Counted from the stretch's first letter, positions 29,292 to 36,262 are shown. The stretch: DNA of 64,000 bases from Alteraurantiacibacter buctensis (GCF_009827655.1 NZ_WTYV01000006.1:62001-126000), one strand, 5' to 3'. The notes: generated from the letters alone by a model not told the origin. Translations and numbers: made by a program.

Positions 29292-29363
29292 GTGTGCTCC
29301 GGTAATGGCGTCCCGGTGAGGGAGGTAGGAAGAGTGGCGCGGAGAGGGAAGGGGCGGTGGCCG

Positions 29364-29390
29364 CTACAGCGCCGGATTGTCGTAACAATG
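29364..29390 (-). repeat. stranded duplicate of the AlkA-like gene 3' end (candidate attachment site, far copy)
   Basis: Read on the minus strand in the AlkA frame this 27-bp segment encodes HCYDNPAL and a TAG stop. The living AlkA-like gene ends, 3.55 kb away, with HCYDSTAI and TAG in a segment of the same length. The first four residues and the Ala are identical, and the central TGTTACGACA is identical in DNA. No open gene continues into this copy (a TAG codon precedes it), so it is a remnant. It is best explained as the original gene end, displaced by insertion of the islet. Confidence 0.75.
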
Positions 29391-29500
29391 CTACCGCTCA
29401 GGAGGTTGTGTAGAGGCAGACCGATTGATCTGATTGGAAGAAAGATTCGTGCCAGACTTCCCCAAACTGCGCAAAGCTTTCGCTGTCAGCGGTCGGGTCC

Positions 29501-29567
29501 AATGTCTGCTTTCGGGCCAACACCGCCAGCTTTCGAATGGCGGAAATGGGGGTGGGAAGCGGACATT
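29501..29567. repeat. 67-bp inverted-repeat element
   Basis: Ends are AATGTCTGCTT and AAGCGGACATT (10 of 11 bp inverted match), with a nested CCGCCA/TGGCGG stem inside. It lies in the gene-free stretch 29391-29700, which otherwise shows nothing I can name. It resembles the small dispersed palindromic elements of sphingomonad genomes, but copy number cannot be seen here. Confidence 0.5.
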
Positions 29568-29700
29568 GCGGAAAACTTGCCCTGCGGCATATTATGCGTG
29601 ACAACCAGTCATCACTTTGACGCGCTAGCCAAGGAGTCGCCAAGACCGTCCGGTCCAATTGCGTGATTGGCTCGTACACCGCTGGCAGGGATAGTGCTGC

Positions 29701-30210
29701 ATGCAACTAATCGACGCGGATCGGATTCAGCGCATCTGGAGGGAATTGAAAGCCCGATGCTCCGATAACGAAGAAGATCGTGGTATGACCGGACGGCCGC
29801 CGGCCTTTCTCTACCCTGCCTGGGAAGAGTACCAGAACTTTGCAGGTTGGGCGCTTGTGTCAGGATACCGCGACGATCTGGTCCTTGGACGGATTGATGA
29901 AGAGCGGATTTACGGACCGGACAATTGCCACTGGATTGCGCCCGGAAGGACGAGCGGGACAGGAACGCCATCAAACTTGACGGGCCGCCTTACAGCCGAT
30001 TCAGTAGAACTTGCGATGCAATGCTCGGTCCCCGAAAAATGGTGGGACGATGATCGCCTGTTCCTGCAGGTCACCAATCGAGGAAAGGGCTATTGGTATG
30101 TGCTCATCGAAGTTGGCCGCCGGAAGACAAGGCGCAAAATCGGCGAGTACCCATCGGTTTCCCTGAATGATGCCCGTAAGATCGCTCGGACTCAAACTGT
30201 AGACAGGTAG
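29701..30210 (+). CDS. AP2/homing-endonuclease-like domain fused to an integrase Arm-type DNA-binding domain
   Basis: Protein of 169 aa; not recognised as a whole. Residues 9-83 match the pattern of phage and mobile-element proteins that pair AP2-like and HNH segments: RIWRELKARC, WEEYQNFAGWALVSGYRDDL and RIDEERIYGPDNCHWI. The His/Asn nuclease centre is not evident, so it is more likely DNA-binding than cutting. Residues 118-163 (DRLFLQVTNRGKGYWYVLIE, then RRKTRRKIGEYPSVSLNDARK) match the Arm-DNA-binding domain (DUF4102 type) at the N-terminus of tyrosine integrases. The stop follows immediately, where an integrase would continue to its core and catalytic domains. No strong ribosome site before the ATG. 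Confidence 0.7.
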   Translation: MQLIDADRIQRIWRELKARCSDNEEDRGMTGRPPAFLYPAWEEYQNFAGWALVSGYRDDLVLGRIDEERIYGPDNCHWIAPGRTSGTGTPSNLTGRLTADSVELAMQCSVPEKWWDDDRLFLQVTNRGKGYWYVLIEVGRRKTRRKIGEYPSVSLNDARKIARTQTVDR

Positions 30211-30217
30211 CTAACCC

Positions 30218-30427
30218 ATGTCTCTGCCAAATCCCGCCGCCGCCGATGCAGTTTTGGCACTCGAATTGTTGTGCGAGATGCTCGCTTCTCGAATTGCGGC
30301 GGGCAATGCCACGAGGGAGGAAGTGACGCAGATTGTGAGAAGCGCAGCGGCAAAAGTCAGCGCTCATCAGCCGAGCCTCTCGGCATATGTGGAGGTGAGC
30401 GCCGAGAAACTGCTCCTCCGCCTTTGA
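30218..30427 (+). CDS. small hypothetical protein in the islet
   Basis: Sixty-nine residues, starting 7 bp after the stop of the AP2/Arm gene, so probably co-transcribed. The protein looks all-helical, with an Ala/Leu-rich N-terminal half (ALELLCEMLASRIAAGNATR) and EEVTQIVRSAAAKV. No family recognised. Ribosome site weak. Could be a partner of the upstream protein or a chance frame; the position and reasonable composition favour a gene. Confidence 0.5.
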   Translation: MSLPNPAAADAVLALELLCEMLASRIAAGNATREEVTQIVRSAAAKVSAHQPSLSAYVEVSAEKLLLRL

Positions 30428-30641
30428 CGGAAGTTCAGGCGGTCTACAGATGCCCGCTAACTTGGCTTGGTCACGCACCCATGCGTCCGGTTCGAATGTC
30501 CATATTGGGGTCGTTCGCTGACCGTCCGCTTCCAGGCTGACGCTCACCCTGGTACTAGATCGCATATGGGGTGGAAGGTTGAAGGCGCACAAATCGACGA
30601 TCTCGGTCGGGGCCAAGCATCTTCTTCTCGGGCAAAATCGA

Positions 30642-32540
30642 TCAGCGAGTGATCCGCAAAGCTGCCATCCGACGGCCTATTTCGGCAAACGTATTTTGCA
30701 GTTCCGAAGCATTGGCAGCTACGAAGTAATGTCCTGCGCCAGCGCAACTTTCCATCAGCGTGTTGGAACCAGTGCCGAAACTGATGACCCAGACCTGGAT
30801 GTTGCGACGCTTGACTTCCTCGCAAGCAAAACTGAACCGAGCTTCTACGGTCTGGGTTAGCGATAGCGAAGACGTGGGTCTCCAGCGGCGACGATCAAGC
30901 GGTTCAATGCCATATGCTCCGTAAGAGATGTCGAGAGGTGCGGTTTCGCCATCGGTCAGGAAGATCATGTGGCGCGAGGTTGGTATGCCACCAACGTCGG
31001 CATTATCGCTCGCAAAAAGACCAGTGGGAGAAAGTAGGCGACCGCCCCAGATCATGCCGATATCGTGGTAAGTATTGCCCTGGGGTACCAAGCTGTCGAC
31101 ATAAGCTGCCACGCGGGCAGCCGTCATGACTTGGAGCCGCTGTGCTGGGGCAGGGCAAGCACTGTATCCCCAAAACCAGGCGTTGATGAACTCTTCAGAG
31201 CTGTCCACCTTTCCTGGGTTAAGGCCCCCGCGCCCATTGGTCCTGATTTCTCTCGTATAGCTGAGTTCATGCAGCATCGGTCGCCACTGGGTGTCTGGAT
31301 TTCTGCGGTCAGGGATGCGGTCGATGTCGAGGTCCAGCGCTCGGCGAAGGTCTACGTTGTTGTAGTTGGTGATCTCGTAGGTGCTGCGCTCCTCGATGCA
31401 GCCACGATAAGTTGCAACGACCGGAAGTGGGGCGATTGGTGTGCCGCCCATCAACACATCAACCGAATTTGAAGAAGGCAAGAATCCTAAGTCCATTTCG
31501 AGAGTGTCGTAGCGCCATTCCGGGACTTCTTTAATCTCCGTCCCGATTTGGCGAAACGACCAGCGGTAACGGTGGTCTGCATGATTTGTCGGGGTGACCC
31601 GAAAGCTGTTGGCTGCGATTTCTTCGCATCCGTAACTTGTCCCGGTCTCCAAAATTTGTTGGTTAGTCCAACCATCCGCCCCCGCAGTTTGGCTCTCAAC
31701 GGTCTTACGCGAGGTGGATGCAGGACAAGCAGAGGTGATATAGCTTGCGGCCGTAGAAGTATTGCCGCTCAGGTAGGTGTATTGGGTTTCATAGACCGGT
31801 TCTTCCTTAAGCTTTCCGGTCTTTTGTGGTCGACGGTAGTTATACCTCCACTCGTCCACGAGCCAGTCTTGCTGCAGTAGGCCGCCGACGTTCACATTGG
31901 TTGAGTAAGGCAGAAAGCCATAACGAATGCGTGAACCTGGCGTTCTGTTGGCCTCCATTTGGGCGTAAAAACTCTTTACCGTCTCTCGAAGAGCCTGAAT
32001 GCGGCTTTTGGTATCTCCATAATTGGTAGTTGCCATGGAACCGGTTGTGTCGAGCACCAGCATGATATCCATATTGCCGGTATTGACTTGGGCCTGGCAT
32101 GATACCGAGATCGGAATGACCTTGAATCCGAAGACGCCCATTATCGTGGTTTCAACGTCAGCGGAGGCGGAACCGCTGACCGAGTTGTCCTCGTTCAACC
32201 GCATTGAAAACTTGCGGTTTACACTGCCGTAGGATTGGTCGCGGAAATTGACGTTGAAGAACCTCTGACCGCTATCGGCGGCGGCGGAGGGAATGGTGCT
32301 GCTGATCGCCACAGCGGTGCCCAGACGCTTGCGGGCAGCAAGCACTCCGGCGTCGCAGGCCTGTTGGAGCCGTGTTTCCGCGAGGTATCCGCGCCCCATA
32401 TCAATCCCGCTACCAACGAGGGCTAGTAAGGGGAACAGCGCCGCGGCCACGATCAGGATGACGTTGCCAGCAGTTTCGATCAGCAGGAGTGAAAAAAACT
32501 CCGCCGCACGTAGTCGCAGACTTTGGACGGTCGTTGCCAT
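30642..32540 (-). CDS. TadG-like protein with von Willebrand factor A domain
   Basis: Protein of 632 aa. Residues 26-46 form one membrane helix inside the TadE/TadG-type N-terminus (ETAGNVILIVAAALFPLLAL, then DMGRGYLAETRLQQACDAG). A vWA domain follows with MIDAS residues in LVLDTTGSM (Asp164, Ser168), Thr490 in PQGNTYHDIG and FLTDGE (527-532). A long insertion (about 220-470) splits the vWA fold. TadG proteins assist Tad (Flp) pilus systems, but no other tad gene is here. A surface-adhesion role is an alternative. Base composition is lower in GC than the flanking genes. Confidence 0.82.
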   Translation of the reverse strand: MATTVQSLRLRAAEFFSLLLIETAGNVILIVAAALFPLLALVGSGIDMGRGYLAETRLQQACDAGVLAARKRLGTAVAISSTIPSAAADSGQRFFNVNFRDQSYGSVNRKFSMRLNEDNSVSGSASADVETTIMGVFGFKVIPISVSCQAQVNTGNMDIMLVLDTTGSMATTNYGDTKSRIQALRETVKSFYAQMEANRTPGSRIRYGFLPYSTNVNVGGLLQQDWLVDEWRYNYRRPQKTGKLKEEPVYETQYTYLSGNTSTAASYITSACPASTSRKTVESQTAGADGWTNQQILETGTSYGCEEIAANSFRVTPTNHADHRYRWSFRQIGTEIKEVPEWRYDTLEMDLGFLPSSNSVDVLMGGTPIAPLPVVATYRGCIEERSTYEITNYNNVDLRRALDLDIDRIPDRRNPDTQWRPMLHELSYTREIRTNGRGGLNPGKVDSSEEFINAWFWGYSACPAPAQRLQVMTAARVAAYVDSLVPQGNTYHDIGMIWGGRLLSPTGLFASDNADVGGIPTSRHMIFLTDGETAPLDISYGAYGIEPLDRRRWRPTSSLSLTQTVEARFSFACEEVKRRNIQVWVISFGTGSNTLMESCAGAGHYFVAANASELQNTFAEIGRRMAALRITR

Positions 32541-32573
32541 GGTGCCTACGGGCTTAGTCTCACTCGGTTAAGA

Positions 32574-32894
32574 TCATCCTAAACGTTTGGTTATGAAGCG
32601 ATATGCGCGGGCAATCGAAAACGACAGGCTTGGGGTAGATGCATAGCTATCTGAAAAAATGGGGGGAGCTCTGGCCAACTCTCGAATGGCTCCTATGGGG
32701 TCGTTAGCCGACAGGCAGCTTTTGATGATCAAACGCCGAGAGCAGACAACTACAATGTCAGTTTGCGCGCCGGTATGTTCCAGTCGTGCAGAGATGGCCC
32801 AACCCTTTGAAAATACGATCTTATTGAGGTCATCCCTTTCGGCAACTGACATCATGCTATGGGATTGGCATTTGCAGGACTTTAGATAAGTCAC
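32574..32894 (-). CDS. possible small protein in islet (weak)
   Basis: An open frame of 106 codons on the same strand as tadG, ending 33 bp before it. An internal ATG would give 92 aa from MSVAERDDLNKIVFSKGW. The middle alternates hydrophobic and charged residues like a real domain (AISARLEHTGAQTDIVVVCS), but no family, ribosome site or homologue pattern is recognised. It fills most of the 376-bp stretch between tadG and the AlkA-like gene; otherwise that stretch holds only the inner palindrome near 32900. Confidence 0.3.
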   Translation of the reverse strand: MTYLKSCKCQSHSMMSVAERDDLNKIVFSKGWAISARLEHTGAQTDIVVVCSRRLIIKSCLSANDPIGAIRELARAPPIFSDSYASTPSLSFSIARAYRFITKRLG

Positions 32895-32904
32895 TGTAAT
32901 ACAG
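32894..32904. repeat. palindrome CTGTAATACAG inside the right end of the islet
   Basis: An 11-bp palindrome 25 bp inside the right core palindrome (ACTGT-CGTA-ACAGT) and sharing its CTGT/ACAG arms. Candidate accessory binding site for a recombinase or directionality factor. Confidence 0.3.
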
Positions 32905-32916
32905 CAGAAAATATTT

Positions 32917-32943
32917 CTAAATGGCGGTACTGTCGTAACAGTG
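32917..32943 (-). repeat. 3' end of the AlkA-like gene forming the near copy of the candidate attachment site
   Basis: These 27 bp encode the last residues HCYDSTAI and the TAG stop of the glycosylase, and contain the 14-bp palindrome ACTGTCGTAACAGT (32929-32942, plus strand). The matching far copy is at 29364-29390. In the palindrome the two copies differ at a symmetric pair of positions (C/G here, T/A there), so symmetry is kept in both. Confidence 0.75.
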
Positions 32944-33534
32944 CCAGGTGAAGATCGCCAGAGCGCCGCGGTGCGGGCGCCAGGGTTCGGCCATGGCGCG
33001 CGTGGCCTTTTCGTCCGGGCGTTCGGGCAGGTCCAGGATCTTGCCCAGGCCGGCCATCACCGCCAGGTCACCCGCCGGCCAGATGTCCGGGCGGCCTTCG
33101 GCAAACAGCAGGTAGATTTCCGCCGACCAGCGGCCGATGCCCTTGATACGGGTGAGCTGGGCGATCGCCTCCTCGTCATCGGCAGGCAGGGAATGGAGGT
33201 CCAGCTCGCCGCTCACCACCAGTTCGCACAGGGACCGGGCATAGCCCTGCTTCTGGCGCGACAGGCCGCAGGCGCGAAGGGCATCGAAATCCCGGGCCAG
33301 CAGCTCGTGCGGGGGGATGTCCTCGCCCAGTTCCGCCTCCAGCTTGCGCCACATGGAGCTGGCCGCCGCCACGCTCACCTGCTGGCCCACGATGGTCCGC
33401 AGCAGGGTGCGATAGCCGCGCTCGCGGATGCGCGCGGCGGGATAGCCGACCTTGGCCAGCGCGGCGGCAATCGCCGGTTCGCGCGCGGCCAGCCAGTCCA
33501 CGCTGGCGTGCAGTTGATCCTCGGCAATGCCCAT
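32917..33534 (-). CDS. DNA-3-methyladenine glycosylase II family (AlkA-like)
   Basis: Base-excision repair enzyme removing alkylated bases. The start at 33534 ([15 protein letters not shown]) gives 205 aa; the longer frame upstream is unconserved. Seen: helix-hairpin-helix-GPD region [20 protein letters not shown] (128-147) and catalytic Asp156 in WPAGDLAV. It lacks the N-terminal domain of E. coli AlkA, as in many alphaproteobacteria. The C-terminal HCYDSTAI is probably supplied by the inserted islet rather than being the ancestral end. Divergent from the ferredoxin gene. Confidence 0.9.
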   Translation of the reverse strand: MGIAEDQLHASVDWLAAREPAIAAALAKVGYPAARIRERGYRTLLRTIVGQQVSVAAASSMWRKLEAELGEDIPPHELLARDFDALRACGLSRQKQGYARSLCELVVSGELDLHSLPADDEEAIAQLTRIKGIGRWSAEIYLLFAEGRPDIWPAGDLAVMAGLGKILDLPERPDEKATRAMAEPWRPHRGALAIFTWHCYDSTAI

Positions 33535-33620
33535 GTGTCCCGCCTTGCATATTCGGCGGCAATTGCCTAGCCAGCCGCCACCAAACGCAACGCCACCATA
33601 CGCAACAGGGACCCGCATCC

Positions 33621-33938
33621 ATGCCCAAGCTGATCGTCGTCAACCGTGCCGGAGAAGAACGCGAAGTAGAGGCCGCCGCCGGCCTGAGCGTGATGGAAGC
33701 GATCCGCGACAACGGGTTTGACGAGCTGCTGGCCCTGTGCGGCGGCTGCTGTTCGTGCGCCACCTGCCACGTCCACGTGGACCCGGCCTTTGCCGACAAG
33801 TTGCCCGCCATGAGCGAGGACGAGAACGACCTGCTCGATTCCAGCGACAGCCGCGATGCCACCAGCCGCCTTTCGTGCCAGATCCCGTTCACCGATGCGC
33901 TGGACGGCCTGAAGGTGACCATCGCCGAAGAGGACTGA
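33621..33938 (+). CDS. [2Fe-2S] ferredoxin (adrenodoxin type)
   Basis: Small electron carrier of 105 aa. The cluster ligands are Cys40, Cys46, Cys49 and Cys86 (C-x5-C-x2-C, then RLSCQIP). Two further cysteines, Cys43 and Cys44, lie in the ligand loop ([10 protein letters not shown]), which is less common. In sphingomonads such ferredoxins often serve P450s; none is in this window. Ribosome site AGGGA precedes the ATG. Confidence 0.92.
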   Translation: MPKLIVVNRAGEEREVEAAAGLSVMEAIRDNGFDELLALCGGCCSCATCHVHVDPAFADKLPAMSEDENDLLDSSDSRDATSRLSCQIPFTDALDGLKVTIAEED

Positions 33939-34011
33939 GGGCAGCAGGGCTTTACGGCCCCCAAGCGCAAATCCGTTGCACCCGTAACGTGCTGCACCTA
34001 ATTCGTGCAGC

Positions 34012-35019
34012 ATGACAGCACCGACCCCGCGCTCCGACAGCCTTGACCTGATCGGCAACACTCCCATCGTCCTGCTGGCCGGCCCCAGCGAGGCGGCGGG
34101 CTGCGAGATCTGGGGCAAGTGCGAGTTCGCCAACCCCGGCGCCTCGGTGAAAGACCGGGCGGCGCTGTGGATTGTGCGCGATGCGGAAGGCCGGGGCGAA
34201 CTGAAGCCCGGTGGCACCGTGGTGGAAGGCACCGCCGGCAACACCGGCATCGGCCTGGCGCTGGTGGCCAATGCCCTGGGCTACAAGACGATCATCGTCA
34301 TGCCCGACAACCAGAGCCAGGAAAAGATGGCCACCCTGCGCGCGCTGGGGGCCGAGCTGGTGCTGGTGCCGCCCACCAAGTTTGCCGATCCCAACCACTT
34401 CGTCCACACCAGCCGCCGGCTGGCCGAGGAGACGCCGGGCGCGGTCTGGGCCAACCAGTTCGACAACGTGGCCAACCGCCGTGCCCACATCGAAGGCACC
34501 GCGCCCGAAATCTGGGAGCAGATGGGCGGGCGCCTGGACGGCTTCACCTGCGCGGCGGGCACTGGCGGCACCATTGCCGGTACCGGCATGGGCCTGAAGG
34601 CCTTCGACGAGAACATCCGCGTGGCGCTGACCGATCCGTTCGGCGCGGCGCTGTACAATTATTACGCCCACGGCGAGCTGAAGGCCGAAGGCTCCAGCGT
34701 GGCCGAGGGTATCGGCCAGGGCCGCATCACCGCCAACCTGGAAGGCGCGCCGATCGACACCCAGTTCCGCATCAGCGACGAGGAGGGCCTGGAATGGGTC
34801 GCCCGCCTGCTGCGCGAGGAAGGGCTGGCGCTGGGCCTGTCGAGCGGGATCAATGTGGCGGGCGCGGTGGAACTGGGCCGGCAACTGGTGGCCGAAGGGC
34901 GCGAGGATGCGCGCGTGGTGACGATCCTGTGCGATACCGGCTTCCGCTATCTCTCCACGCTCTACAACGCGGAATGGCTGCGGTCGAAGAAACTGCCCGT
35001 TTTCGACTGGCTAGGTTAA
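34012..35019 (+). CDS. cysK: cysteine synthase A family protein
   Basis: PLP enzyme forming cysteine from O-acetylserine and sulfide. The protein has 335 aa. Seen: GNTPIVLL at the N-terminus, PLP Lys47 in NPGASVKDRAA, GTAGNTGIGLA (substrate loop, TSGNTG in most CysK), and phosphate-binding GTGGTIAGTG. The GTAGNTG form and the longer C-terminus place it with the alphaproteobacterial CysK-like subgroup, so a somewhat different amino-acid substrate is possible. Confidence 0.9.
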   Translation: MTAPTPRSDSLDLIGNTPIVLLAGPSEAAGCEIWGKCEFANPGASVKDRAALWIVRDAEGRGELKPGGTVVEGTAGNTGIGLALVANALGYKTIIVMPDNQSQEKMATLRALGAELVLVPPTKFADPNHFVHTSRRLAEETPGAVWANQFDNVANRRAHIEGTAPEIWEQMGGRLDGFTCAAGTGGTIAGTGMGLKAFDENIRVALTDPFGAALYNYYAHGELKAEGSSVAEGIGQGRITANLEGAPIDTQFRISDEEGLEWVARLLREEGLALGLSSGINVAGAVELGRQLVAEGREDARVVTILCDTGFRYLSTLYNAEWLRSKKLPVFDWLG

Positions 35020-35027
35020 TCTTGCGA

Positions 35028-35034
35028 CACTAGG
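35028..35034 (+). promoter_or_regulatory. candidate -10 element directly before the 35044 gene
   Basis: CACTAGG lies 9 nt before the ATG, like the motifs before ilvA, map, proC and proB. AGGA within it could also serve as a ribosome site. Confidence 0.3.
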
Positions 35035-35043
35035 ATAGCGGGC

Positions 35044-35406
35044 ATGGCGCTCGATCCGCACCAAATCCTCCAGGCCGGTGGCAATCCGGACAACGTGCCC
35101 CCGGCGCCGCTGGCCGGCACGCACCAGCAACGCCTGCAGCGGCTGCAGATCGGGCTGCTGGGGCTGGGCGGCATCCTGCTGCTGGTGGGCTTGGCCAACA
35201 TCATCATCGCCGGCGCGCGGCAGAGCGAGCAGGAAGCGGTGGCAGAGCTGCCCGCGCCTTCCGCCGAAGACCTGCCGGAGCCCGGTCGGCGCGATCCGCT
35301 GGCGGATGCCGGCGTGGCCCCCGGCCTGCCGGCCGATGACGCGGCTGACAGCGCCGCAGGAGCCGCGGAGGCCGGCAATGACCTCGAACTGGCTCCGCAG
35401 AACTAG
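35044..35406 (+). CDS. small membrane-anchored hypothetical protein
   Basis: Protein of 120 aa with one membrane helix at about residues 36-56 (IGLLGLGGILLLVGLANIII) and a long acidic, Ala/Pro/Asp-rich C-terminal tail. The N-terminal 35 residues are polar. No family recognised. It overlaps the next gene by 29 bp, and the two are probably one operon of linked function. Confidence 0.65.
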   Translation: MALDPHQILQAGGNPDNVPPAPLAGTHQQRLQRLQIGLLGLGGILLLVGLANIIIAGARQSEQEAVAELPAPSAEDLPEPGRRDPLADAGVAPGLPADDAADSAAGAAEAGNDLELAPQN

Positions 35407-36232
35407 CACGACGCTTGGCCTGGCGGCCTGGCTGGCGCTGGCTGGCCCCGCTGCTGCTCAGGACGCGGCGGCACCGGTGCGCCCGCCGCTGCTGCTGATG
35501 GGCACGATCCCGATCTACTGGGGCGAGGCGGGGGAACTGACCGACCTGCTGCACGGCGGAGCCACCCCGCACTGGGCGCGCGGCGTGCTGGAGCGCGGCT
35601 TCGAACTGGTTCCGCTCGATACCCTCAGCGCCGAGACCCTGCCGCCCGCCGGTGGCCGCCTGCTGCTGGCCCAGCCGCGCACCCTATCCGCGCCGGAGAA
35701 CGTGGCGCTGGACGCCTGGGTGCGGGGTGGCGGGCGCGTGCTGCTGTTTGCCGACCCGCTGATGACCGGCCACTCGCGCTTCGCCATCGGTGACCGGCGC
35801 CGCCCGCAAGACGTGGCGCTGCTGTCTCCCGTGCTCACCCACTGGGGACTGGAGCTGGCGCTGGCCGACCAGCCTGCGCCGGGCCTGGTGCCGGGCGATG
35901 CGGGTGTGGCGCAGTTCCCCGTCAACCAGGCGGGAAAACTGATGGCCCTGCCTGCCGGCGCATGCCGCGTACTGGGCGATGGCGTGGCTGCCCGCTGCGC
36001 CCTGGGCGCGGGCGAGGTGCTGGTGGTGGCCGATGCCGCGCTGCTGGACATCGACGGCCCGCTTGCGGGGGCCGAAGCGGGCCTGGCGGCGCTGGTGGAC
36101 TCGGCCTTCGGAGTCGATCTGGGGGAAACGGGGAAAATCGGGGATGGCGCGCGGGGTGCCAGCGGAAATGGCGGAAATCCGCCATTTTCAGATTCCCATG
36201 CCGACCACCATGGCCATGCTGATCCGCCTTAA
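35378..36232 (+). CDS. exported protein, possibly DUF4350/IFT52-like
   Basis: Start at 35378 chosen because it follows AGGAGCCGCGGAGG and gives a signal peptide (MTSNWLRRTSTTLGLAAWLA, cleavage after PAAAQ); the frame upstream only overlaps the previous gene. The 284-residue protein has LLLMGTIPIYWGEAGELTDL and a central WVRGGGRVLLFADPLMTG segment like the glutamine-amidotransferase-type fold of GldG/DUF4350 proteins. Function unknown. The C-terminal 35 residues are Gly/His-rich low complexity; their DNA forms the G-tract described below. Confidence 0.65.
   Translation: MTSNWLRRTSTTLGLAAWLALAGPAAAQDAAAPVRPPLLLMGTIPIYWGEAGELTDLLHGGATPHWARGVLERGFELVPLDTLSAETLPPAGGRLLLAQPRTLSAPENVALDAWVRGGGRVLLFADPLMTGHSRFAIGDRRRPQDVALLSPVLTHWGLELALADQPAPGLVPGDAGVAQFPVNQAGKLMALPAGACRVLGDGVAARCALGAGEVLVVADAALLDIDGPLAGAEAGLAALVDSAFGVDLGETGKIGDGARGASGNGGNPPFSDSHADHHGHADPP
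36121..36154 (+). other. four-run G-tract (G-quadruplex-type motif)
   Basis: Runs of five, four, four and four G at 36121, 36130, 36140 and 36151, with loops of 4, 6 and 7 nt (AAAC, AAAATC, ATGGCGC). This meets the usual G4-forming pattern. It lies in the 3' part of the exported-protein gene, 110 bp before the C-run array of the mraZ promoter. Confidence 0.5.
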
Positions 36233-36262
36233 AAGGTAATTATAAACAGGGATTTGCAGGTT

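Larger units (their letters stand above)
29364..32943. mobile_element. candidate integrative islet inserted in the 3' end of the AlkA-like gene
   Basis: The 3.55 kb between the two 27-bp direct repeats is visibly AT-richer than the flanks, and its genes look unlike the housekeeping surroundings. Contents: an AP2-like/Arm-domain protein, a small downstream ORF, a solitary TadG-like vWA protein and a weak ORF. Flanks encode the S9 peptidase and the AlkA-like glycosylase on the same strand and would be direct neighbours without the islet. A catalytic tyrosine recombinase is not seen, so it is either decayed or mobilised by an enzyme from elsewhere. Boundaries rest on the direct repeats; mobility itself is inference. 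Confidence 0.65.

Noticed and set aside
29376-29389. dif/Xer site at the islet end
   Set aside because: The 14-bp palindrome does not have the 11-6-11 layout of dif and its bases do not match.
29398-29706. A 102-codon minus-strand frame at the left islet end
   Set aside because: It crosses the 67-bp palindrome, has no ribosome site and no domain-like composition.
35378-36232. Frameshifted single gene covering both 35044-35406 and 35378-36232
   Set aside because: Each has its own ribosome site, and the second has a complete signal peptide, so two overlapping genes fit better.
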